Assembly: GCF_014645535.1 (NCBI RefSeq)
Contig: NZ_BMLX01000005.1
Span: forward strand, 186,001 to 250,000
DNA: 64,000 bases
Source of the DNA: Silvimonas iriomotensis
GTDB lineage: Bacteria > Pseudomonadota > Gammaproteobacteria > Burkholderiales > Chitinibacteraceae
Reading direction: 5' to 3'
The position numbers and the translations under genes are program-made. This document shows, one piece after another, positions 16,813-26,911 of the stretch (its first letter is position 1; each line of letters begins with the position of its first letter). Under the pieces are notes generated by a model. That model searched no databases and had not been told where the DNA came from. It was given only the letters and a program-made list of their open reading frames with translations.

Positions 16813-19800
16813 TTACGGCATGGCGCGGGCGCGGCGCAGCACGCTGTTTTCCAGCAGGGCAGCCTCTTGCACCCGCTGGATTTTGGGGTCGCTCATGCTG
16901 CCGGTAATATCGTATTCATAGGCGATCAGTTGCCCCAGCGGGTCTTTGAGCGCCCGTTGCAGCAGAAAGGCGGCCACGCCAGCAATCGGGTTGACGATGG
17001 TGGTCGCCACGGCAACCGAATCGCCAATCACCGGCACAATGCGTACGCGCAAATCCTGCGTGCCCGCTTCAAAGTTGGCCGCGCCACGGAACAGCACCTG
17101 CGCCGAAGACCCGGTGATCACAAGGTTATCGGTGCGGGCCACGCCTTTTTCAATGATCGAGTCGCCATGAATGGCATCAAACTCGAAACCTTGCGAAAAC
17201 ACATCGCGAAAATCCAGCTGCACGCGCCGCGTGAGCGACTGCAGGCTCAGAATGGACAACAAGCGCCCGGCGCCCGGGTCAATGCGGGCAAACTGGCCGG
17301 CTTTGACATCCACATTGATATTGCCCTGCATGGACTGGAAATCCGGCGGGAACGGTTCGCCATCCCACTCGACCTTGCCTGAGACCTTGCCCGGCGCACG
17401 CCGCAGCGTATCGGGGTACCCCAGACGAGCAAGCAGCTTGCCGAAATCATCGCTCGCCAGGCCAAACTGGCCTGAAACATGGGATTTGCCATTGGTCTGG
17501 CGCCACACGCCACTCATGTCAAAGTGCCCGTCCGGGTTATCCAGCGACACCTTGTTGAGCGACCATGTTTCGCCTTGCTGTACGCCCTGCATTTCCAGCT
17601 TGCCCAGTTGCAGGCTCTTGTAGCGGAAATCATCCACCGTCATATCCATGGCCGGCAGGCTGCGCAGCGGCGAGGACTCGACCGGTGCGCCACCGCTGGC
17701 GGTCAGCGGCAGATACACCCTGGCCAGATGCGCGACCACTTTGCCCTTGCCCTGACCGTTCCAGCCAAAGCGGCCAGACATTTCACGGCTGGCAACTTCG
17801 CCCTGCCAGTTTTGCAGCGATGTCTGGCTGGCCTTGAGTTTCACATCATTAAGCGCACGGCCCCAGCCGCTGAGGCGATCAAACGCCAGATCAACCGCCG
17901 CAATGCCAGGCAAGCCGGCGCTGGTGGCGTTGTCTGTGGCGTGCCATTCCTGATCAACAAAGTGGTACCAGTCTTCAACGTTGACTTCTGGCCAGCCACC
18001 GCTGACCACCAGCCCGCTCTTGCTGGCCACGGCAGGCCCGGTGCCCAGCACAAGGTTGCCCGACGCGCTCCCCGTGGCCGGTTGATGCAACGTGGCCTGC
18101 AGGGTGCGATCCCATGCCAGATCCACGTCATACCCGGTTTTGTCGCCATTCACATGCAAACGCAGCGGTCGGGCAATGGCGGCCGCCTTGCCCACCGGCG
18201 CGGGCAGATCCACCGCAGCGCCGACCATGGATGAGCTGAGCACCAGGTCCAGTTTCTCGTGCCCGGCCAGCAGTTGCCCTTGCCAGGCAATCTGGCCGCG
18301 CAGACGGCTGGCCAGTGGTGCGTCAAAACGACCAATGGCCTCACTCAACTGGCCCTTGCCCGCCAGTTGCAGGCGCAGCGCGCCGTCCTTGTCGGTATTG
18401 CCGCTGATTTGCACCGGCCCGCCCAGCGCCTGGCCGGTGACATCCTTGAAGGACATGCCGGTTTCGGTAAAGCCGATCTGGCCCGACGCGGCCGTCAGTG
18501 CCGGCGCGCCATGGTCAAAATCCAGCTTGTTGCCGCTGAAGCGGAATGTGCCGGCCACTTTGGTGTCGTCCGGCTTGTCGACCGGGATTTCCAGCTTCAG
18601 CGCCAGTTCGCCATTGCCTTCGGCCTTGAGCGGGTCGATATAGCTGGCGAGCATGCCATGCAGCGGCGTGGCCTTGAGGTACTCCATAAAGCCGGCCGTA
18701 CTGTCCTGGGCCTTGCCGTTCACCAGTACCCGGGCGTGATCCAGATTCGGGATCGACGCTTCCACGTTGGTGAGTTGGGCCTTTTGCGTTTGCGCGTGCT
18801 GGGCGTGGATCAGCATGCTGTTGCCGTGAAAATCCAGCGTGCCATTGATGCCGCTGATCTCGGGCCAGTCATTGGCAAACCGCAGCGTGACATCCTGCGC
18901 GGTGGCGGTAATCCGGAATAAACCGGTCTTGTCACCAGTGAACGGGAAATCCTGCAGATTGCCATGCACCTGAATCTTGCCGTCGTAGGCACGCCCGTGC
19001 GGCAGCGAATCCTTGAGCCAGGCCAGCGTATCGTCGCCCACGCCGCGCGGCAGATAGGCGTAGGCGCGTGAGGCCTCCAGCCCCTTGATCACGCCATCCA
19101 GATCAAGCTTGCCCAGCCCGGAACCTGGCCAGTTGTACTGGCCGGCCACGCTGACATTCATATCCTTGTTGGTCAGGCGGGCGACATCCAGATTGACGTG
19201 CCAGCCCGGCGCCTTGCGTTGCCAGGAGGCAATAACCGCCAGTTGATCCAGCTTGACTGGCTCGACAAAATGCTCCGGGTAGTCGAGCACAAAATTGTTC
19301 GAGTCCACATGCAAGGTGCCGCCGGCATCCGAGAAATCGGTCTGGATATTGACCGGCCCCCATTGCGGCAGCATGCCTGGCCATTGCACCGCAAAGCCGT
19401 CGATCCCGGCCTTGCCGCTGAAATGCGTGGGTTTATCCCAGTCGCCCTGCCAGTTGTATTGCAGGGCATGCACCAGACCGGCCAGCTGGCCGTCCGGAAT
19501 TTGCGCCAGCAAAGAGGCGGGCAGCGCCTCACGCAGGCCCGCCAGATGATCCAGCTGCCAGTTGGACAGCGCCAGCGCGCGCTTGCCGGACTGATCCCGC
19601 GACCAGCTCAAGTGGCACTCGTTGCAGACCACGCCATCACGCGTGGCAATCTGCTCGCCGTCAAAACTGAGCGACTGGCTGGCCCCCGGGCCATTCCAGC
19701 GCAGGCGGCCTTCAAAGCGCGGCAGTTCCAGTGTGCGGTTGCCATAAGTGGCCAGCAACGAATGCGCGTCCATGTCCAGATCGGCCTGGGTAATTGCACC

Positions 19801-20667
19801 GTGACCGAAGCTGAAATCCACCTTGGCCCCCGCCGTGCCGGACGAGACCGTCACCGGGAGCACATTGGCCGGCAGTTGCTGCCACAAGGCATCCAGTGAG
19901 ACCTGGGGCAGGACAACACGACCATGGCCGGTCCAGTTGCGCCAGTTACCTACGTCGCTGCCGTACCAGACCCCGCCCAGGGTAAACGGCTGGCCGATCT
20001 GTTGCGGTGGCGTGGCGGCAAACTGGAAACTGTGGCGGCTGAACAGACGGCGCACGTGCAGCAGCATGTTGCGCGCTTCAACCGGGGCGACACCGTTCAG
20101 GGCATCGACATAACGCAATGTGCCGCCGCGCACATCGACTTCATCCTGGTTGAGGAACCAGTTGACCAACTGGTTATCGCCACGCTGCGGGCCCGCAGCC
20201 AGCGCAAAGCCGGCTACATGCCAGACCCCGTTGCCATCGCGCATGACTTCCACATTGGGCGCGGACACCGTCAGATGTCGGAAACGGATTTGCCCGGCCG
20301 CCAGCGACCACCAGGCGACTTCAGCGTCCAGCGTGTCCAGATGCAAGGCCGGCGAGCCGTCATGATTGAGGATGGTCAGCCCTTCGATCCGGAAACCGGG
20401 GCGGAAAGCGCGCCAGCCGCCCTCGATCCGGCCAAAGCGGATCTGGCTGCCGGTTGCCTGGGCAAAACGGTCTTGCAACCAGGGACGGAACTCATCAAGG
20501 CGGGGCAGCAGATAGAACTGCCAGACCAGCGCGATGCCGACGAACACCAGCGCACAGGCCAGCACAAGGCGCAGCAACAAGCGGTAATGCCAGTGAAGAA
20601 AACCCTTGAGGCGCGACCAGAGGACACCCGGCAAGGTTTTAAGAGAAGAAGAGCGCAATAAGGTCAT
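16813..20667 (-). CDS. yhdP: YhdP family AsmA-like lipid transport protein
   Basis: This ~1,284-residue envelope protein has a single N-terminal membrane anchor (about residues 24-45, LLRLVLACALVFVGIALVW) and a very long periplasmic repeat-groove domain of the DUF3971/AsmA-like class. YhdP, with TamB and YdbH, bridges inner and outer membranes and moves phospholipids to the outer membrane. Recognisable parts are the early IRFGRIEGGWRAFRPGFRI segment and the C-terminal AsmA-like region with FEAGTQDLRVRIVPVIGDSV and AAFLLQRALKDPLGQLIAYE. I chose the ATG at 20665-20667 (MTLLRSSSLKTLP) as it fits a short n-region; the frame extends to 20766 with another ATG, and neither has a clear ribosome site. 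It is the first gene of the nitrilase-tldD unit and diverges from glnE. Confidence 0.9.
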   Translation of the reverse strand: MTLLRSSSLKTLPGVLWSRLKGFLHWHYRLLLRLVLACALVFVGIALVWQFYLLPRLDEFRPWLQDRFAQATGSQIRFGRIEGGWRAFRPGFRIEGLTILNHDGSPALHLDTLDAEVAWWSLAAGQIRFRHLTVSAPNVEVMRDGNGVWHVAGFALAAGPQRGDNQLVNWFLNQDEVDVRGGTLRYVDALNGVAPVEARNMLLHVRRLFSRHSFQFAATPPQQIGQPFTLGGVWYGSDVGNWRNWTGHGRVVLPQVSLDALWQQLPANVLPVTVSSGTAGAKVDFSFGHGAITQADLDMDAHSLLATYGNRTLELPRFEGRLRWNGPGASQSLSFDGEQIATRDGVVCNECHLSWSRDQSGKRALALSNWQLDHLAGLREALPASLLAQIPDGQLAGLVHALQYNWQGDWDKPTHFSGKAGIDGFAVQWPGMLPQWGPVNIQTDFSDAGGTLHVDSNNFVLDYPEHFVEPVKLDQLAVIASWQRKAPGWHVNLDVARLTNKDMNVSVAGQYNWPGSGLGKLDLDGVIKGLEASRAYAYLPRGVGDDTLAWLKDSLPHGRAYDGKIQVHGNLQDFPFTGDKTGLFRITATAQDVTLRFANDWPEISGINGTLDFHGNSMLIHAQHAQTQKAQLTNVEASIPNLDHARVLVNGKAQDSTAGFMEYLKATPLHGMLASYIDPLKAEGNGELALKLEIPVDKPDDTKVAGTFRFSGNKLDFDHGAPALTAASGQIGFTETGMSFKDVTGQALGGPVQISGNTDKDGALRLQLAGKGQLSEAIGRFDAPLASRLRGQIAWQGQLLAGHEKLDLVLSSSMVGAAVDLPAPVGKAAAIARPLRLHVNGDKTGYDVDLAWDRTLQATLHQPATGSASGNLVLGTGPAVASKSGLVVSGGWPEVNVEDWYHFVDQEWHATDNATSAGLPGIAAVDLAFDRLSGWGRALNDVKLKASQTSLQNWQGEVASREMSGRFGWNGQGKGKVVAHLARVYLPLTASGGAPVESSPLRSLPAMDMTVDDFRYKSLQLGKLEMQGVQQGETWSLNKVSLDNPDGHFDMSGVWRQTNGKSHVSGQFGLASDDFGKLLARLGYPDTLRRAPGKVSGKVEWDGEPFPPDFQSMQGNINVDVKAGQFARIDPGAGRLLSILSLQSLTRRVQLDFRDVFSQGFEFDAIHGDSIIEKGVARTDNLVITGSSAQVLFRGAANFEAGTQDLRVRIVPVIGDSVAVATTIVNPIAGVAAFLLQRALKDPLGQLIAYEYDITGSMSDPKIQRVQEAALLENSVLRRARAMP

Positions 20668-20856
20668 GCAAGCCCGGTAACCCGGTTCGTCAAAAAGCAC
20701 GATCAGATATTTGATCAAAAGCAGGCGCACAGCGCCTTTTACCAGGTCGCAACGGCGACAAGTCATCCGTAAACCGCCCGAAAAACCGGCCGGAATATGC
20801 TACGGTAGCCGCTCCGGGCATTCTAACCGATCACGTCAGGCCTCAAGAGATTGAAC

Positions 20857-23544
20857 ATGTACGCTGTGACACATACCACGCTGGCCCCCGCTGTTGAACA
20901 TAGTCGTTTCCTGCAACGCCTGTTCACCCGTTACAGCGGGCTGGAGGCCGAAACCGCCGCCGCACTGCAACAACCGTTCAGTCGCGCCGACATGCAAGCC
21001 TTTGTTGCCGAGTGCGCCAGTCAGGATGAAGAGACCGCCAAACGAACGCTCAGACTGTTGCGTACACACGTCATGGCCCGCTTGATCGGGCGCGAACTGG
21101 CCGGTTTGTCTGACCTGGATGAAGCCGTGACCGTCGTCAGCGATCTGGCCGAAGTCGCCATCGAAACCGTGCTTGCCGCTGCCAGCAAACCGCTGCAGGC
21201 GCGTTACGGCGATCCGATCGGCGAAGACAGCGGCCAGGTGCAGCAACTGATCGTGGTTGGCATGGGCAAGCTGGGCGGGCGCGAACTCAATGTCTCCAGC
21301 GATATCGACCTGATCTTCGTCTACCCGGAAGACGGCGAAACCAACGGTGATCGCAAGATCAGCAACCACGAGTACTTTGCCATGCTGGGCAAGGCCCTGA
21401 TCCAGTGGATCGGCCAGCAGACCGATGATGGCTTCGTGTTCCGGGTGGATATGCGCCTGCGCCCGTTTGGTGATGCCGGCCCGCTGGCCTCCAGCTTTGC
21501 CGCGCTGGAAAACTACCTGCTCACCCAGGGCCGGGAATGGGAACGCTACGCCTGGATCAAGGGCCGCCCGTTGTCTGGCGATGGCGAAGCGCTGATGCAA
21601 CTGGTGCGCCCGTTTGTGTATCGCAAATATCTGGATTTCGGCGCCTACCGCTCCATGCGGGAATTGCACAGCCAGATTCGCCATGAGGTCACGCGCAAGG
21701 ATCGCCTCGACAATATCAAGCTGGGGCCGGGCGGCATCCGCGAGATCGAATTCATCGGCCAGGTATTCCAGCTGATCCGTGGCGGGCGTGACCGTTTTCT
21801 GCAAGAACGCCCTACCCGCACCATCCTGACGCAACTGGGGCGCGAAGGCTTGCTGCCGCAAGAGGCGGTCGAAGAACTGACCACCGCCTACGCCTTTTTG
21901 CGCAATCTGGAACACCGCATCATGTATATCGACGATGCGCAGACCCAGATGCTGCCGACCAGCGAACAAGACTGCGCCCGCATTGCCAGCAGCATGGGGT
22001 ATCCGGACTGGGCCGCCTTCAGCGCGCGCCTTGGGCAAATCCGCAATTCGGTCACCCGGCATTTCGAGCAAGTGTTTGTCTCGCCCCAGGCCGAGGATGA
22101 AAGCCACCCCCAATCAGAACTGTGGCAAAGCGTGCAGGACGATGGCGATGGGGTTGATGAGGGTCTGGCCAACCTGGGCTATCAGAACGCCACAGAAATC
22201 CACCGCCGCCTTGCCGGCATGCAAGCCAGCAGCCGCTATCAGCAGTTGTCAGAGCGCAGCCGCCAGCGCATGGACGCCATTTTGCCGGCGCTGCTGGAAG
22301 TCGCGGCCGGCTACCCCAACCCGGATACGACCTTTCTGCGGATTCTGGATTTACTGGAGAGCATCGGCCGCCGCGAATCCTACCTGGCCTTGCTGGCCGA
22401 ACACCCGCAAACGCTCAACCGGCTGGCCAGCTTGTACAGCGCCAGCCCGTGGGTGGCCGAGTACCTGACGCGCCACCCGATCCTGCTTGATGAACTGCTG
22501 GACGTGCGCCTGTTGTATCAAGCCCCGGACTGGGCCGAGGCCGGCAAACAGTTGCGCGCGCAGATGAAAGATCATCTGGACGACACCGAAGCGCGCATGG
22601 ATGTGCTGCGCCATTTCCAGCACACCCAGGTGTTCCGGCTGGTGGCGCAGGACATTGCCGGCAATCTGCCGCTGGAAAGCCTGTCGGATCATTTGTCCGA
22701 TCTGGCGGACCTGTGCCTGTCTGTCACGCTTGAAGAAGCCTGGCGCGACATGAGCACCCGCCACACCGAAACCCCGGTCTTCACCATCATTGGCTACGGC
22801 AAACTGGGCGGCAAAGAACTGGGCTATGGCTCTGATCTGGACCTGGTGTTCCTGTATAACGATCCGCACCCGGATGCCGCTGAAATCTATGCCCGCTACG
22901 CCAAGCGCATTGTCAGCTGGCTTAGCGCCCTGACCTCTGCTGGCCAGTTGTATGAGGTTGATCTGCGCTTGCGCCCGAATGGCTCATCGGGCTTTCTGGT
23001 ATCCAGCATTGAGGCGTTCTTGCAGTACCAGAATGAATCGGCGTGGATGTGGGAACACCAGGCGCTGACCCGTGCCCGCTATGCCGCCGGTAATGTCGCG
23101 CTGGGGCAGCGCTTTGAAGAGATCCGCATTGAAATCCTGTGCCGCCAGCGGGATGTGGACAGCCTGGCAGGCGAAGTGGTCACCATGCGCGAGCGCATGC
23201 TGGAAACCCACCCTGCCCGCGCCGAAGACGTCAAACACTGCCGTGGCGGCATTGTCGACATCGAGTTCATTGTGCAATTCCTGGTCCTGGGCTTTGCCGC
23301 CCGGTATGCCGACCTGACCGCCAACCGCGGCAACATTGCCCTGCTGGCCACTGCCGCCGGCCACGGGCTGATTGATACGGAAGATGCCCAGGCGGCGCGC
23401 TATTGCTATCGCGAATTGCGGCGATTGCAACACAAGAGCCGGTTGAATGGTCACAAACCGACCGAGGAAGAATTCATGGGGCTGGCAGCGCCGCTGGCCG
23501 CCGTGCACAAAATCTGGCGTATTTTGCTCAAGCAGGAAATCTGA
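20857..23544 (+). CDS. glnE: Bifunctional glutamine synthetase adenylyltransferase/adenylyl-removing enzyme
   Basis: This 895-residue enzyme adenylylates glutamine synthetase when nitrogen is plentiful and removes AMP when it is scarce, under control of PII. Two nucleotidyltransferase domains are visible. The N-terminal removing domain has GMGKLGGRELNVSSDIDLIF, and the C-terminal adenylylating domain has GYGKLGGKELGYGSDLDLVF; both keep the DxD pair. Each is followed by a GlnD-PII uridylyltransferase-like helical region (PGGIREIEFIGQVFQL and CRGGIVDIEFIVQFL). The length is slightly below E. coli GlnE (946), mainly at the N terminus. The ATG at 20857 is preferred over an in-frame TTG at 20851. 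It diverges from yhdP and converges with the small hypothetical gene. Confidence 0.96.
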   Translation: MYAVTHTTLAPAVEHSRFLQRLFTRYSGLEAETAAALQQPFSRADMQAFVAECASQDEETAKRTLRLLRTHVMARLIGRELAGLSDLDEAVTVVSDLAEVAIETVLAAASKPLQARYGDPIGEDSGQVQQLIVVGMGKLGGRELNVSSDIDLIFVYPEDGETNGDRKISNHEYFAMLGKALIQWIGQQTDDGFVFRVDMRLRPFGDAGPLASSFAALENYLLTQGREWERYAWIKGRPLSGDGEALMQLVRPFVYRKYLDFGAYRSMRELHSQIRHEVTRKDRLDNIKLGPGGIREIEFIGQVFQLIRGGRDRFLQERPTRTILTQLGREGLLPQEAVEELTTAYAFLRNLEHRIMYIDDAQTQMLPTSEQDCARIASSMGYPDWAAFSARLGQIRNSVTRHFEQVFVSPQAEDESHPQSELWQSVQDDGDGVDEGLANLGYQNATEIHRRLAGMQASSRYQQLSERSRQRMDAILPALLEVAAGYPNPDTTFLRILDLLESIGRRESYLALLAEHPQTLNRLASLYSASPWVAEYLTRHPILLDELLDVRLLYQAPDWAEAGKQLRAQMKDHLDDTEARMDVLRHFQHTQVFRLVAQDIAGNLPLESLSDHLSDLADLCLSVTLEEAWRDMSTRHTETPVFTIIGYGKLGGKELGYGSDLDLVFLYNDPHPDAAEIYARYAKRIVSWLSALTSAGQLYEVDLRLRPNGSSGFLVSSIEAFLQYQNESAWMWEHQALTRARYAAGNVALGQRFEEIRIEILCRQRDVDSLAGEVVTMRERMLETHPARAEDVKHCRGGIVDIEFIVQFLVLGFAARYADLTANRGNIALLATAAGHGLIDTEDAQAARYCYRELRRLQHKSRLNGHKPTEEEFMGLAAPLAAVHKIWRILLKQEI

Positions 23545-23592
23545 CACGCAAGCCGTCGGGACTGACGATTTGCGCAAATGCCCGGACGGGCA

Positions 23593-24072
23593 TCAGAGCG
23601 GGAACGTACAGTACTCGATGGCTTCTGCCCCCAGCGGCAGATAGGGCTCCAGCCAGGTCATTTCCAGTTTCACCCGGTCAATGATTTCGACCACCTGGCG
23701 TGGATCAGCGTCGCTGGCAAAACACATTTCCTTGCTCCAGAACCGGTCATCGTTCAGCAGCCCGCGCACGCCTGGGGAAATCTCGTCAAGCGTCTTGCGA
23801 TTGCTGCGATAACCGGTACTGGCGAGCAATTCGCCCAGTTCGTCCGAGGCATCGGCCACCTCGATCACAAAAGCAAGTCCACCAGAAGCCAGTTGTCTCA
23901 GGTTGACGAATACACGGGTATCGAGCATTGAGCGGCGCGCCAGTTCGGCAAGGCAATGTGGGCAGGAAAAAGCCGCGCGGATAAAGCGGGCTTCGTGGCG
24001 ATCAAAAGCAGACGACCCTGGCAGCTGTCTGTGCCCGCAACGGTGAATCATGTTGAAAAGCAGTCGATCCAT
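23593..24072 (-). CDS. Uncharacterised small Cys/His protein
   Basis: This 159-residue soluble protein has no family I can name. The N terminus carries MIHRCGHRQLPGS followed by a helical basic segment and CPHCLAEL, an arrangement (CGH ... CPHC) seen in small bacterial proteins thought to bind zinc. The rest has alternating beta-like segments (GGLAFVIEVADA) and acidic helices. No signal peptide or membrane helix. The start could be 24072 or the ATG at 24048 (MIHRCGH); neither has a clear ribosome site. It is an isolated gene between glnE (convergent, 48 bp) and aspS (separated by a strong terminator). Expression and function are unknown. Confidence 0.6.
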   Translation of the reverse strand: MDRLLFNMIHRCGHRQLPGSSAFDRHEARFIRAAFSCPHCLAELARRSMLDTRVFVNLRQLASGGLAFVIEVADASDELGELLASTGYRSNRKTLDEISPGVRGLLNDDRFWSKEMCFASDADPRQVVEIIDRVKLEMTWLEPYLPLGAEAIEYCTFPL

Positions 24073-24129
24073 TCAGTGGTCTGACAATGATCATTAACTG
24101 GAATGACGCAATTATGTGTTAAACAAAAT

Positions 24130-24165
24130 AAAACGCCAGAGATGTGTAAGCATCTCTGGCGTTTT
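24130..24165. terminator. Strong terminator downstream of aspS
   Basis: AAAACGCCAGAGATG and CATCTCTGGCGTTTT form a perfect 15-bp stem with a 6-base loop. On the minus strand it ends the pssA-fmdB-DUF502-aspS transcript and shields the small downstream gene. Confidence 0.92.
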
Positions 24166-24233
24166 CGCAACAAGTTTGCTGTCAGCTTGCGCCGCAAACC
24201 GTTTTAAATGGCTGTTTTAGCCATTGGTCAGCT

Positions 24234-26027
24234 TCAAGCGGTCGGCGACGGATTGCGCAGACGAATGTGCAGTTCGCGCAGTTGTTTTTCGTCGACAGCG
24301 TTCGGGGCGTTGGTCAACAGACACTGCGCACGCTGGGTCTTCGGGAAGGCGATCACGTCACGGATCGACTCGGCACCGGCCATCAACGTCACCAGACGGT
24401 CCAGACCGAAGGCCAGGCCACCGTGCGGAGGCGCGCCGTATTGCAGGTTATCCAGCAGGAAGCCGAACTTGTTCTGGGCTTCTTCTGCACCGATACCCAG
24501 TGCGTCGAACACGGTCGATTGCACGTCGGCACGGTGGATACGGATCGAGCCGCCACCGATTTCCCAACCATTCAGCACCATGTCGTACGCGCGGGCGCGG
24601 CAAGCACCCGGTTGGGTCGCCAGCAGTTCCAGGTGTTCGGCCTTGGGGCTGGTGAACGGGTGGTGACACGCGTTCCAGCGCTTGCCGTCTTCGTCGTATT
24701 CGAACATCGGGAAATCGACAACCCACAGCGGACGCCATTCGCGCACAAAAAAGCCGCCAGCTTCGCCCTTCTCCAGACCGATCTTCAGACGCAGCGCGCC
24801 AATGGCTTCGTTCACGACGTTGATCTTGTCTGCGCCAAAGAAGATGATGTCGCCGTTTTGCGCTTCAGTGCGCTCAACGATGGCCTTCAAGGATTCCGGC
24901 GTCAGGTTCTTGACGATCGGCGATTGCAGGCCTTCTTCGTTCAGCTTGGTGTTGTCGTTGACCTTGATGTAGGCCAGACCCTTGGCACCATAGATGCCGA
25001 CGAACTGGGTGTAGGCATCAATTTCAGAACGGCTGAATGCCGCACCGCCCGGAACACGCAGGCCAACCACGCGGCCGTTGTCCGAATTGGCTGCGCCGGC
25101 AAAGACCTTGAACGGCACGTCCTTCATCACATCGGTCAGTTCGGTGAACTTGAGCGAGATGCGCATATCGGGCTTGTCAGAGCCGTAGTAGAACATGGCG
25201 TCGTCGTACTTCATGCGCGGGAACTTGCCCAGATCCACGCCAATGGCTTCCTGGAACACATGGCGGGCCATGTCTTCGGTGATGTCCATGATTTCGTCTT
25301 CGTTCAGGAACGAAGTCTCGATATCGATCTGGGTGAATTCAGGCTGACGGTCAGCGCGCAAGTCTTCGTCACGGAAGCACTTGGTGATCTGATAGTAACG
25401 ATCGAAACCGGCCACCATCAGCAGCTGTTTGAACAGCTGGGGCGATTGCGGCAGCGCGAAGAACATGCCGTCATGCACGCGGCTGGGCACGAGGTAATCA
25501 CGTGCGCCTTCCGGCGTGGAGCGGGTCAGCATCGGGGTTTCAACGTCGATGAAGCCACGGCTATCGAGGAAGTTGCGCACCAGCAGCGCCACCTTGTAGC
25601 GCAGGCGCAGGTTCTTTTGCATGGCCGGGCGACGCAGGTCGATCACGCGGTTTTGCAGACGCACGGTTTCCGACAGGTTTTCGTCGTCGATCTGGAACGG
25701 CGGGGTGTTGGCGCTATTCAGAACCTTGATGTCCTTGGCCAGGATTTCGATCTCGCCAGAGACCAGATTCTTGTTGGTGGTACCGGCCGGACGATCCCGC
25801 ACGACGCCGGTGATTTCCAGCACGTATTCAGAGCGGGTGGCATCGGCGGTCTTGAAGGCTTCCGGGGTATCCGGATCAAACACGACTTGCACCAGGCCTT
25901 CGCGGTCACGAAGGTCGATGAAGATCACGCCGCCATGGTCACGGCGACGGTGAGCCCAGCCTTTCACGGTTACGGTCTGGCCGAGGAATCGCTTGTCGAT
26001 CAAGCCACAGTAATCGGTACGCATCAT
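24234..26027 (-). CDS. aspS: Aspartyl-tRNA synthetase, probably non-discriminating
   Basis: This 597-residue class IIb synthetase charges tRNA-Asp in the cytoplasm. It has the N-terminal anticodon-binding OB fold, the bacterial GAD insertion, motif 2 ([19 protein letters not shown]) and motif 3 ([15 protein letters not shown]). Starting at MMRTDYCG (ATG 26025-26027, AGG 8 bases upstream), the anticodon domain reads [19 protein letters not shown] with His31. In Pseudomonas aeruginosa the matching His31 marks a non-discriminating enzyme that also aspartylates tRNA-Asn, which GatCAB then amidates; discriminating enzymes have Leu here. It is the last gene of a leftward pssA-fmdB-DUF502-aspS group. 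GatCAB is not in the window. Confidence 0.96.
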   Translation of the reverse strand: MMRTDYCGLIDKRFLGQTVTVKGWAHRRRDHGGVIFIDLRDREGLVQVVFDPDTPEAFKTADATRSEYVLEITGVVRDRPAGTTNKNLVSGEIEILAKDIKVLNSANTPPFQIDDENLSETVRLQNRVIDLRRPAMQKNLRLRYKVALLVRNFLDSRGFIDVETPMLTRSTPEGARDYLVPSRVHDGMFFALPQSPQLFKQLLMVAGFDRYYQITKCFRDEDLRADRQPEFTQIDIETSFLNEDEIMDITEDMARHVFQEAIGVDLGKFPRMKYDDAMFYYGSDKPDMRISLKFTELTDVMKDVPFKVFAGAANSDNGRVVGLRVPGGAAFSRSEIDAYTQFVGIYGAKGLAYIKVNDNTKLNEEGLQSPIVKNLTPESLKAIVERTEAQNGDIIFFGADKINVVNEAIGALRLKIGLEKGEAGGFFVREWRPLWVVDFPMFEYDEDGKRWNACHHPFTSPKAEHLELLATQPGACRARAYDMVLNGWEIGGGSIRIHRADVQSTVFDALGIGAEEAQNKFGFLLDNLQYGAPPHGGLAFGLDRLVTLMAGAESIRDVIAFPKTQRAQCLLTNAPNAVDEKQLRELHIRLRNPSPTA

Positions 26028-26165
26028 TTTCTGAACCTGTTTTTCGGTAAATACCGGGTCAATGAATATCTGTCTTTAAAGCAAAAAACCAGTCACTACA
26101 AAATACAAAAGCCGGCCAGTCTGATAACTGGCCGGACAGATACGGCAAACAACGGCGCAACTTGC

Positions 26166-26849
26166 TTAAACGGGCGCGGCAACCGTCGCACTGGGCGGCG
26201 CGGCTACGGTGCGGCCGGAGGGCTGTACGACGCCCATGGAAATCACGTATTTGAGCGCTTCATCCACGCTCATGCTCAGTTCACGCACATCCGCACGGCG
26301 GGCCATGAACAGAAAACCGGACGTCGGGTTTGGCGTGGTCGGCACAAACACCGATACCAGATCGTCACCCAGATGGTCGGCAATTTCGCCACCGGGCGCG
26401 CCGGTCATGAAACCGACAGTCCACGTGCCTTGATGCGGAAACTGTACCAGCAATGCCTTGCGAAACGCCTGGCCGGAATCCGAAAAAACGGTGTCCGACA
26501 CCTGTTTGACGCTGGAGTAGATAGAACGCACGATCGGAATGCGGTTCAGCAGCAACTCGCCAATCTGCAACAGCCGACGGCCCAGCACATTGGTGGCGAT
26601 GATGCCCGTTACCAGCACCACCAGCACGGTCAGCACCACACCGAAACCCGGAATATGGTGCGCACCACCCAGGAACGGCGCATACGGCGCAATCAGCTTG
26701 AGCAGCCAGAAGTCAGGCCGCACCACTTGTGGCAGCAACGTGCCCAGTTGATCCAGCGTACCAATGATGAGATTCAGCACCCACAGCGTGATGCCCAGCG
26801 GCACCCACACCAGCAGGCCGGTCAACAGGTATTTCTTGAAATGCGCCAT
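26166..26849 (-). CDS. DUF502 family membrane protein
   Basis: This 227-residue protein has two N-terminal membrane helices (about 5-30 and 68-90), then a conserved DUF502 domain. The family pattern is visible in LLTGLLVWVPLGITLWVL, LNRIPIVRSIYSSVKQV and GAPGGEIADHLGDD. DUF502 proteins are widespread in bacteria and have no established role. The C terminus is an Ala/Val/Pro-rich tail (about 213-227). It lies 138 bp upstream of aspS and 62 bp downstream of fmdB on the same strand, an order repeated in many betaproteobacteria, suggesting cotranscription. Signal sorting to the inner membrane is expected. Confidence 0.88.
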   Translation of the reverse strand: MAHFKKYLLTGLLVWVPLGITLWVLNLIIGTLDQLGTLLPQVVRPDFWLLKLIAPYAPFLGGAHHIPGFGVVLTVLVVLVTGIIATNVLGRRLLQIGELLLNRIPIVRSIYSSVKQVSDTVFSDSGQAFRKALLVQFPHQGTWTVGFMTGAPGGEIADHLGDDLVSVFVPTTPNPTSGFLFMARRADVRELSMSVDEALKYVISMGVVQPSGRTVAAPPSATVAAPV

Positions 26850-26911
26850 TCAGGATCAAGCCTTGCGCCAAAGGGCGCCAAATTCATTCAGTTTTGCCGG
26901 CCAAAGCAGGC

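Noticed and set aside
23578-23593. ATGCCC/GGGCAT inverted repeat between glnE and the small hypothetical gene as a terminator
   Set aside because: Short stem with no T-run on either side; too weak to call.
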